From: Rhodospirillales bacterium | GTDB taxonomy: Bacteria; Pseudomonadota; Alphaproteobacteria; Rhodospirillales; Defluviicoccaceae | NCBI GenBank assembly: GCA_016793875.1 | Contig: JAEULG010000226.1 | Location: 1-32,207 of the forward strand | Length of the DNA: 32,207 bases | Reading direction: 5' to 3' | Part shown: positions 23,955 to 31,395 of the stretch, in pieces | Numbering within the stretch: the stretch's first letter is position 1 | How the letters are laid out: each line of letters begins with the position of its first letter | Program-made: the position numbers and the translations under genes | The notes under the pieces: model-generated | The model's database searches: none | Told to the model about the DNA's origin: nothing | What the model saw: the letters and a program-made list of their open reading frames with translations, nothing else

Positions 23955-23977
23955 CGCGCCGTCCCCGCCGCCGCCCT

Positions 23978-24017
23978 CCCTCTCCCGCTTGCGGGGGAGG
24001 GACGGGGTTGAGGGGGG
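23978..24017 (+). repeat. Dispersed intergenic repeat, copy C, with hairpin
   Basis: CCCTCTCCCGCTTGCGGGGG with a G-rich tail, related to the copies at 14894 and 15011. CCTCTCCCGC and GCGGGGGAGG pair with one G-T wobble around a 2-nt loop, so it may also act as a 3'-end structure for dxs. It lies in the 84-nt gap before tlyA. Confidence 0.55.
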
Positions 24018-24038
24018 ATCGACCCGCTCTGGGCCGCC

Positions 24039-24788
24039 ATGAGCAAGCCGTCGCGCCTTCGCCTCGACCAGCTTCTCGTCGCCCGTGGGCTGGCGGAGAG
24101 CCGGGCGCGGGCGCAGGCGCTGGTGATGGCCGGCGTGGTCTTCTCTGGCGAACGGCGGCTGGATAAGCCCGGTCTCGCCGTCGCCGAGGATGCGCCACTG
24201 GACGTGCGCGGCCGCGACCACCCGTGGGTCTCGCGCGGCGGCGTCAAGCTGGCCGCCGCCCTCGACCATTTCACCATCGATCCTACCGGCCTGATCTGCC
24301 TCGACGTCGGTGCCTCCACCGGCGGCTTTACCGACGTGCTGCTCAGCCGCGGTGCGGCGAAGATTTACGCCGTCGATGTCGGCTCAGGCCAGCTCGCCTG
24401 GAAGCTGCGCTCCGATCCGCGTGTCGTCGTCCTGGAAAAGACCAATATCCGCAACCTCGATCCCGCGCTCCTCCCCGAGCCGCCCGCGCTTGTCGTCTGT
24501 GACGTCAGCTTCATCGGGCTGGCGCTGGCACTGCCGCCGGCGCTGGCGCTGGCCGTCCCCGGCGCCCGGCTGGTCGCGCTGATCAAGCCGCAGTTCGAGG
24601 CCGGACGGGAGCAGGTGGGCAAGGGCGGCATCGTCCGCGATGCGCAGGTTCGCGAAGACGTTTGCAGCCGCACCACCGCATGGCTGGCGGCACAGCCGGG
24701 CTGGCGGGTGCTCGGCCTGATGCAAAGCCCGCTGACCGGCGCCGACGGCAACGTCGAATTCCTGATCGCCGGCGCGAAAGTGGCGTAA
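24039..24788 (+). CDS. tlyA: TlyA-family rRNA 2'-O-methyltransferase
   Basis: A 249-residue protein with an N-terminal S4 RNA-binding domain (LRLDQLLVARGLAESRARAQALVMAGVVF, about 6-65) and a C-terminal FtsJ-like methyltransferase. WVSRGGVKLAAAL carries the catalytic Lys, LDVGASTGGFTDVLLSRGA binds SAM, CDVSFI has the catalytic Asp, and IKPQFE supplies the second Lys and Glu. Family enzymes methylate 2'-hydroxyls of 16S and/or 23S rRNA (known for capreomycin sensitivity in mycobacteria); the haemolysin name is historical. It follows dxs in the conserved order and converges on the next gene with 12 nt between stops. Its ribosome site is weak, so it may rely on the dxs transcript. Confidence 0.93.
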   Translation: MSKPSRLRLDQLLVARGLAESRARAQALVMAGVVFSGERRLDKPGLAVAEDAPLDVRGRDHPWVSRGGVKLAAALDHFTIDPTGLICLDVGASTGGFTDVLLSRGAAKIYAVDVGSGQLAWKLRSDPRVVVLEKTNIRNLDPALLPEPPALVVCDVSFIGLALALPPALALAVPGARLVALIKPQFEAGREQVGKGGIVRDAQVREDVCSRTTAWLAAQPGWRVLGLMQSPLTGADGNVEFLIAGAKVA

Positions 24789-24800
24789 GGCTCCCCTGCC

Positions 24801-25151
24801 TCAGGACGGCGGCGGCGTTTCCTGATCGAGGGTGTTGATCTGGCCGAGCAGGTCGATCAGGGCATCGATGATTGCCAGAGCCCGGTCGGGATCGGAACGG
24901 AAGATGCTGCGCAGTTCGCGGCGGGTGAAGGCGAGCACATCGCTCGGCTGGTCGGCCCGGGCGGTCGCGGCGTAGGGCCGCCCGACCAGCGCTGACAGCC
25001 CGATCAGCGCTCCGGCACCGGCGTGCGCTGCCTTGCCGTGGCGCTCGGTGGCAATGTGGCCTTCCAGGATGTAGAAGGCGACCTCGCCGGGATCACCCTC
25101 CCGATAGAGAACATCCCCCTCGGCCAGCGAAATCCGGTGCATCGCCCTCAT
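24801..25151 (-). CDS. Stand-alone cyclic-nucleotide-binding (Crp-like sensor) domain protein
   Basis: A 116-residue protein made almost only of the double-stranded beta-helix sensor fold: LAEGDVLYREGDPGEVAFYILEGHIATER, then AGALIGLSALVGRPYAATARADQPSDVLAFTRRELRSIF and a C-terminal helix. The family phosphate-binding cassette is weakly kept (GALIGLSALVGRPYAATARA), so cyclic-nucleotide binding is uncertain. There is no helix-turn-helix, kinase or channel part, so it probably works through a partner protein. ATG at 25151 has GGTGGG close upstream; ATG at 25142 is an alternative. Confidence 0.82.
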   Translation of the reverse strand: MRAMHRISLAEGDVLYREGDPGEVAFYILEGHIATERHGKAAHAGAGALIGLSALVGRPYAATARADQPSDVLAFTRRELRSIFRSDPDRALAIIDALIDLLGQINTLDQETPPPS

Positions 25152-25227
25152 CCCACCTGTGCGTTGTCATCCGGGATGATGCAGACGCTGCGCCGGCACT
25201 GCAATCGCGGGGCTCGCCGTCGTGGGC

Positions 25228-27126
<1,899 letters not shown>

Positions 27127-27178
27127 GGACGGCCGTTTAGCACGGGCCGGTGCGGCGCGGAACGGGGGAAAGCCGAGC

Positions 27179-27197
27179 GGCGCGCGCCGGGCGCGCC
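27179..27197 (-). terminator. Hairpin after the phospho-acceptor mini-gene
   Basis: Perfect 7-bp inverted repeat (GGCGCGC, loop GCCGG, GCGCGCC) starting 8 nt past the stop of the mini-gene and before the ABC-F start. No T-run follows, so it may attenuate rather than end transcription. Confidence 0.4.
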
Positions 27198-27204
27198 CCT
27201 CGCC

Positions 27205-27402
27205 TCAGCGGGAAGCCAGCCGCTCGAAGCTGCGGGTCAGCCGGCCATTGCCGTCGATGATCGCATCGAGGAACTGTTGCCGTTCGCCGCGCTGCATTCT
27301 GCGGTTGTCGCGGAGGATCTCGGCTGCTGCCTGGATCACCGCAACACAGGTCCGCCATTCGTGTTCAACCGCGGAATGATGGCTGGCGTCACAGTGGTTC
27401 AT
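27205..27402 (-). CDS. Small HisKA-like (phospho-acceptor helical hairpin) protein without ATPase domain
   Basis: A 65-residue protein beginning MNHCDASHHS. The body EHEWRTCVAVIQAAAEILRD, then RGERQQFLDAIIDGNGRLTRSFERL, resembles the two-helix dimerisation/phospho-acceptor domain of histidine kinases: the H-box HELRT appears as HEWRT with His14 kept, and the second helix matches the usual FLxxIxxNxxRLTRLxxxL pattern. The catalytic HATPase domain is absent and does not follow in any nearby frame. The N-terminus holds several His and Cys (His3, Cys4, His8, His9, Cys19), which could bind metal, though this is speculative. ATG at 27402 is chosen because AGGTGGG lies upstream and the frame before it looks non-coding. 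It is divergent from the metal-efflux operon. Confidence 0.65.
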   Translation of the reverse strand: MNHCDASHHSAVEHEWRTCVAVIQAAAEILRDNRRMQRGERQQFLDAIIDGNGRLTRSFERLASR

Positions 27403-27443
27403 TGATGGTTCCCACCTGGGCAAAGCGAAGAAAGGGAAACTCC

Positions 27444-27464
27444 GCCGGTGCAGCGTGCACCGGC
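27444..27464. repeat. Perfect 9-bp palindrome upstream of the mini-gene
   Basis: GCCGGTGCA, loop GCG, TGCACCGGC: perfect arms 42 nt upstream of the mini-gene ATG. In the transcript from the candidate promoter at 27557-27585 it would be a 5'-leader hairpin; as DNA it could be an operator in the divergent intergenic region. Confidence 0.5.
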
Positions 27465-27556
27465 CACACCATGGAGATGGTAATCTGCGGCAACCCAGGC
27501 AACGGGGGACCTGAAGGAGCCCAAATCCCCCCATTCTCAGCCCCGCCAACAACACG

Positions 27557-27585
27557 ATAATGGCAAGTTTACGTCCGGTATCCAA
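27557..27585 (-). promoter_or_regulatory. Candidate promoter for the phospho-acceptor mini-gene
   Basis: Minus-strand TTGGAT (27585-27580) and CATTAT (27562-27557) with 17-nt spacing. The expected start is near 27550, giving a leader of about 148 nt that includes the palindrome at 27444-27464. Confidence 0.4.
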
Positions 27586-27647
27586 CGGGAATCCGGTGCA
27601 AACTCGCTTTCGATAGCTGCCTTGTGATCGGCGGCGGTCCTCCAGGT

Positions 27648-27676
27648 TTGAGCCTCCCGCCGGGGTCGGCTATTCT
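27648..27676 (+). promoter_or_regulatory. Promoter of the metal-efflux operon, giving a leaderless start
   Basis: TTGAGC (27648-27653) and TATTCT (27671-27676) with 17-nt spacing. The -10 box ends 6 nt before the ATG at 27683, so transcription should begin at or beside the start codon. No ribosome site precedes that ATG, which agrees with a leaderless message. Confidence 0.5.
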
Positions 27677-27682
27677 CCTCCC

Positions 27683-28027
27683 ATGAGCAGGTCCCGGCTG
27701 CGCTTGCTGATCTCTTTGCTGGTCGTCTCGGCGCTCGCCCTCGGCGGGGTGGCGCACGCGCCGATGGCGGTTGCAAGCATCGCTACCGGCGGTGCAGTGG
27801 TGGCGGCAAGCCAGCCGCCATGTCACGAGATGGGCGCGCCGCAGCAGGCGCCGGTGAAGGCCCAACCCACGCTCGACTGCTGCCTGCTGTTTTGCACCAG
27901 CTTGCCGGCGACGACGACGCCGGCCACCCGGCCGCTGCACTATGCCAGTGTCGCCTTCGTGCTGCCGGGGGAACTGCCCCTCGTTCCCCGCACGCTTTCT
28001 CCCGAGCCCGGTCCGCCGCGCGCCTAA
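27683..28027 (+). CDS. Small exported Cys/His protein at the head of the metal-efflux operon (DUF2946/CopL-like)
   Basis: A 114-residue protein with an N-terminal signal segment (RLRLLISLLVVSALALGGVAHA) and a short mature region. Cys47-His48-x-Met50 (PPCHEMG) and Cys66-Cys67...Cys71 (LDCCLLFC) could bind copper; the tail is Pro-rich (LPLVPRTLSPEPGPPRA). Small proteins of this design (DUF2946 or CopL type) often precede copper-efflux genes and are linked to copper-responsive control. The family call rests on layout, the CHxM and CC motifs and position, not on a strong signature. The ATG lies just after a -10 box with no ribosome site. It is followed by a 141-nt gap with a hairpin before the next gene. 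Confidence 0.65.
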   Translation: MSRSRLRLLISLLVVSALALGGVAHAPMAVASIATGGAVVAASQPPCHEMGAPQQAPVKAQPTLDCCLLFCTSLPATTTPATRPLHYASVAFVLPGELPLVPRTLSPEPGPPRA

Positions 28028-28060
28028 GCGTCAGGTTCCCTAGAAGCTGTTGATATGGCC

Positions 28061-28086
28061 TGCGTCCGCCGTTCTGCGCGGACGCA
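28061..28086 (+). terminator. Hairpin inside the metal operon
   Basis: Perfect 9-bp inverted repeat (TGCGTCCGC, 8-nt loop, GCGGACGCA) between the small Cys/His protein gene and the YtkA-like gene. No T-run follows. It may partly stop transcription or set different mRNA levels for the two parts. Confidence 0.4.
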
Positions 28087-28168
28087 ACGAGGCGGCGCGT
28101 TCCGGTCGGGCTTTCCAATCCCCAGCCCACCCCGGTGCGGCGTGCGCAAGCACGGGAGAGGTCTGATT

Positions 28169-28621
28169 GTGTTGAAAGTTCTGAGTTCCGCGGCCCGGGC
28201 GGTCGCGATGGCTGTCGCGTTGTTTGGCGGGGTCTTCGGCCTCGCTCCGCGTCCGGCACTGGCGGTCGGTCCCGCGTTCCGCCTGGAGGCGGTCGGGCCG
28301 GCGGTTCCCGTGGGCCGCGAGGCGGCGGTGGTGGTCCGGCTGGTGGATGCGGCCACCGGTGCGCCGGTGGCGAATGCCGTCGTCTTCCGTGCCCGGCTCG
28401 ACATGGCGCCCGAAGGCATGGGTGACATGGCGGCGGTGCTGAAGCCGGCCACATCGCCCGATTCCGCCGTGTATCGTTTTACAACCACCCTTACCATGCC
28501 TGGGCGCTGGCTGCTGACGGTGCAGGCGAAGGTCCCCGGCGTCACCGAGACGGTCCGTGCCGAGACCATCATCACCGCCGTCGAGCCGGCGGCCGGTGCG
28601 GCGCCGCCGCATCAGCACTGA
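28169..28621 (+). CDS. YtkA/FixH-like exported protein with Met motif
   Basis: A 150-residue protein. GTG at 28169 is chosen for its GGGAGAGG ribosome site and because it opens a signal peptide (MLKVLSSAARAVAMAVALFG...PALA, cleavage near residue 32). The mature part is one immunoglobulin-like beta domain of the YtkA/FixH group (VPVGREAAVVVRLVDAATGAPVANAVVFRARLDM, then YRFTTTLTMPGRWLLTVQAKVPG). Met79, Met84 and Met87 (MAPEGMGDM) match the copper-binding turn often seen in periplasmic proteins of this group, and the C-terminus ends PPHQH. It is probably a periplasmic copper-binding accessory of the efflux system. Its stop overlaps the CusC-like start (TGATG). Confidence 0.8.
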   Translation: MLKVLSSAARAVAMAVALFGGVFGLAPRPALAVGPAFRLEAVGPAVPVGREAAVVVRLVDAATGAPVANAVVFRARLDMAPEGMGDMAAVLKPATSPDSAVYRFTTTLTMPGRWLLTVQAKVPGVTETVRAETIITAVEPAAGAAPPHQH

Positions 28622-29943
28622 TGCGCCCGTCGCATGGCCGGGCGCTGGTCCGGCTGCTGCTGCTGGCGGTGGCGCTGGCGCCGCCGGGCGTAGCTTGGGC
28701 GCAGACCGGGGCGCAGGCCGGAGCGAGCGAATCAGTGGGCGGCGAGCCACCGCTCGGCGCCCGCCTCGACGAGCTGCTGGAGATGGGGCGTCGGCTCAAT
28801 CCCGGCGTTGCCGCGGCGGCGCTGGAGGCCGACGCGGCGCATGCCCGCATCGGCGCCGCCGGCCGCTTCCCTGATCCCGTCTTCACCACCGAAATCGAGG
28901 ACATCCGGGCGAGCGGCAGCACCGCCGCGCCGGAGAGCGTCGGCCGGGTGAAGTACACCCTCGCCCAGACCATCCCGCTGTGGGGCAAGCGCGGGCTGGA
29001 ACGGGACGTGGCGCAGGCCGAGGCGGGCGCCGCCGACCAGCAACGGCGCTCCGCCGAGCAGGAGCTGGCGTGGCGGATCAAGACGGTGTTCGCGCAAGGC
29101 TACGCCGCGGCGGCCACCGTGCGCATCACCCGCGAGCTGCTGGCGACACTGGACAGCATCGCCCGGGTGGCGCAGAGCCGCTACGCCCAGGGCCAGGGCA
29201 ACCAGCAGGACGCGATCAGTGCCGAGGCGGAGAAGGGACGCCTGCAGCTCGACCTGGAACGGGCCGAGGCGCAACGCCTCGCCGCGGCGGCGCGGCTGAA
29301 TGCGCTGCTCGATCGGCCGGCGGGGGCGCTGCTGGCGCCGCCGCAGTCGTTGCCGCCGGTGCCGGGCGCCGACGCGATGCCCCTGGAGGCGGTGCTGGCG
29401 CAGGCGGAGGTCGCCAACCCGCAACTGGCGCAGGCGCGGGCGGAGATCACCGCCTTCGAACGCAGCGCCGAACTGGTCCAACGCTCGTGGTACCCGGACG
29501 TCACTCTCGGCGTCACCGTCTACGACGAGGACGGCGATAACGACCGTCAGTTCGGCGGCTACGAGGCGATGGTCTCGCTCGACGTGCCGCTGCAATGGGG
29601 CCTCCGCCGGGCGCGCGAGCGCGATGCGCACGCAAAGCTGGCAGCCTCGCGGGCGCGGCGCGAGGACGCCGCGGCGAGCCTGCGCGGCGACATTGCCGAG
29701 GCGTGGTGGGCGCTGGAGGCGGCCCGCCGCAGCGAGGGGGTGCTGCGCCGGATCAACATCCCGCAGTCGGCGGTAATGCTGCGCTCGGCGCAGGCCGGCT
29801 ACGAGCTCGGCAGCGCCGACCTGCCGGGCGTGCTGCTGGCGGAGCAGGGAGTGCGGCGAACGGAGCTGGATTTCATCGGCGTGCAGGTCGAGCAGCAGAT
29901 GCGGCTGGCCGACCTGGAACGATTGGTCGGCGGAGATCTTTAG
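28621..29943 (+). CDS. TolC-family outer-membrane channel of the metal efflux system (CusC-like)
   Basis: A 440-residue protein with a cleavable signal peptide (RLLLLAVALAPPGVAWA, about 1-27; no lipid-attachment Cys, unlike E. coli CusC). Two TolC/OEP repeats are visible as long helical hairpins: RLDELLEMGRRLNPGVAAAALEADAAHARIGAAGRFPDPVF with FAQGYAAAATVRITRELLATLDSIARVAQSRYAQGQGNQQDAISAEAEKGRLQLDLERAEAQ, and the second half from ANPQLAQARAEITAFERSAELVQRSWYPDVTLGV to QAGYELGSADLPGVLLAEQGVRRTELDFIGVQVEQQMRLADLERLVG. It forms the trimeric exit duct for the RND pump. Its start overlaps the YtkA-like stop and its own stop abuts the CusB-like start, so the genes are translated together. Confidence 0.9.
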   Translation: MRPSHGRALVRLLLLAVALAPPGVAWAQTGAQAGASESVGGEPPLGARLDELLEMGRRLNPGVAAAALEADAAHARIGAAGRFPDPVFTTEIEDIRASGSTAAPESVGRVKYTLAQTIPLWGKRGLERDVAQAEAGAADQQRRSAEQELAWRIKTVFAQGYAAAATVRITRELLATLDSIARVAQSRYAQGQGNQQDAISAEAEKGRLQLDLERAEAQRLAAAARLNALLDRPAGALLAPPQSLPPVPGADAMPLEAVLAQAEVANPQLAQARAEITAFERSAELVQRSWYPDVTLGVTVYDEDGDNDRQFGGYEAMVSLDVPLQWGLRRARERDAHAKLAASRARREDAAASLRGDIAEAWWALEAARRSEGVLRRINIPQSAVMLRSAQAGYELGSADLPGVLLAEQGVRRTELDFIGVQVEQQMRLADLERLVGGDL

Positions 29944-31395
29944 ATGCGCACCCTTACCCTCACCCTAGCGGCGGTGGCGATAACCGCGGCCGGGATGGCC
30001 GGTGGTTTCCTCGCCGGCCGCTCGGGCCTGTTCGGGGACTCCGCCTCCATGCCCACCGCGGCGCCTGTCCCGGTGGCGGCGCCGGTGGAGCGGCAGGTGC
30101 TCTACTACCGTGATCCGAGCGGGCTGCCGGACTATTCGCCGGTACCGAAGCAGGACGCCGGCGGCCGCGACTACCTGCCGGTCTATGACGACCAGGAAGC
30201 GGAGCTGGCGCCGCCGTCCCCGCCGCCATCAGGCCGCGGCCGCATCCTCTACTACCGCAATCCGATGGGCCTGCCCGACACCTCGCCGACGCCGAAGAAG
30301 GACCAGATGGGGATGGACTATATCCCGGTCTACGAGACCGGGGCGGGCGACGACGCCGGCATCGTCGCGGTGAGCCCGCAGCGGGTGCAGGTGCTCGGCG
30401 TGCGCAGCGAAGCCGTGCAGGAGCGGGCGCTGGTGCGCTCGATCCACGCTGCCGGCACCGTTGCCTACGACGAGAGGCGCACCTTCGTCGTCACCACCAA
30501 GATCGGCGGGTGGATCGAGCGGCTGCTGGTCAACGCGACCGGCGAGACCATCCGCCGCGGCCAGCCGCTGATGCAGATCTACAGCCCCGAACTGTTGCTG
30601 GCGCAGCAGGAATACGTCGCGCTGCGGGAGGCGACGGCCGGAGCGCAAGGCAGCGGCGACGATGTCTCCGCCCGGCTGCTCGATGGCGCCCTGCGCCGCC
30701 TGGGGGCGCTGGATGCTCCGGAGGACGTGGTGCAGGCGCTGCAGCGCGGCGGCGGCCCGCAGCGCACCGTCACTTTGCGCTCGCCTTACGCCGGCACCGT
30801 CATCGACAAGCCGGCGGTCGAGGGGATGCGCTTCACGCCGGGCGACACCCTCTACCGCATCGTCGATCTCGCCACCGTCTGGCTGATCGCCGACGTTTTC
30901 GAGCAGGATCTCGCCGCCGTCGCGCTGGGCGAGCGCGCCGCCGTCACCCTGAAAGCCTACCCCGGCCGCAGCTTCACCGGCCGCGTCGCCTTCATCTATC
31001 CGTCGGTCGGCGGCGATACCCGCACCGCGCGGGTGCGCATCGAGCTGGCCAACCCCGACGGCCTGCTGAAGGAGAACATGTACGCGACCGTCGAGATCGC
31101 CGCACCGGCCCGCCGGCCGGCGCCGGCGGTTCCCCTCTCGGCGATCATCGACAGCGGCGCGCGGCAGGTGGTGCTGATTGATCACGGCGACGGCCGCTTC
31201 GAGCCGCGCGAGGTGCGGCTCGGAACCCGCGGCGACGGCTACGCCGAGGTGGTGGAAGGGGTGCGCGCTGGCGACCGCGTCGTCACCTCCGCCAACTTCC
31301 TGATTGACGCCGAGAGCAACCTGCGGGCGGCGCTGCAGGCGTTCACGGCACCGGCTGCCGCCGGGCCGGCAGCGGGTGTGGAGGGCGGCCGATGA
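29944..31395 (+). CDS. Metal-efflux RND periplasmic adaptor (CusB-like) with two heavy-metal-binding domain repeats
   Basis: A 483-residue membrane-fusion protein. A signal or anchor helix (LTLAAVAITAAGMAGGFLAG) is followed by two tandem copies of the short domain seen at the front of CusB relatives: copy 1 LYYRDPSGLPDYSPVPKQDA and GGRDYLPVY, copy 2 LYYRNPMGLPDTSPTPKKDQ and MGMDYIPVY. Copy 2 keeps three Met; copy 1 has none. The barrel-sandwich and hairpin follow (FVVTTKIGGWIERLLVNATGETIRRGQPLMQIYSPELLLAQQEY), then the beta-barrel (VEGMRFTPGDTLYRIVDLATVWLIADVFEQDLAAVALGERAAVTLKAYPGRSF) and the membrane-proximal part. It links the pump to the outer channel and passes metal ions. The start abuts the CusC-like stop; its stop overlaps the CusA-like start (ATGA). 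Confidence 0.92.
   Translation: MRTLTLTLAAVAITAAGMAGGFLAGRSGLFGDSASMPTAAPVPVAAPVERQVLYYRDPSGLPDYSPVPKQDAGGRDYLPVYDDQEAELAPPSPPPSGRGRILYYRNPMGLPDTSPTPKKDQMGMDYIPVYETGAGDDAGIVAVSPQRVQVLGVRSEAVQERALVRSIHAAGTVAYDERRTFVVTTKIGGWIERLLVNATGETIRRGQPLMQIYSPELLLAQQEYVALREATAGAQGSGDDVSARLLDGALRRLGALDAPEDVVQALQRGGGPQRTVTLRSPYAGTVIDKPAVEGMRFTPGDTLYRIVDLATVWLIADVFEQDLAAVALGERAAVTLKAYPGRSFTGRVAFIYPSVGGDTRTARVRIELANPDGLLKENMYATVEIAAPARRPAPAVPLSAIIDSGARQVVLIDHGDGRFEPREVRLGTRGDGYAEVVEGVRAGDRVVTSANFLIDAESNLRAALQAFTAPAAAGPAAGVEGGR

Noticed and set aside
20991-24269. 1092-codon minus-strand frame across ispA, dxs and tlyA
   Set aside because: It is antisense to three well-supported genes, has no ribosome site or family resemblance, and its composition is that of a shadow frame.
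24039-24788. Haemolysin call for the TlyA-family protein
   Set aside because: The S4 plus FtsJ-like layout with K-D-K-E residues indicates an rRNA 2'-O-methyltransferase; no pore-forming feature is present.
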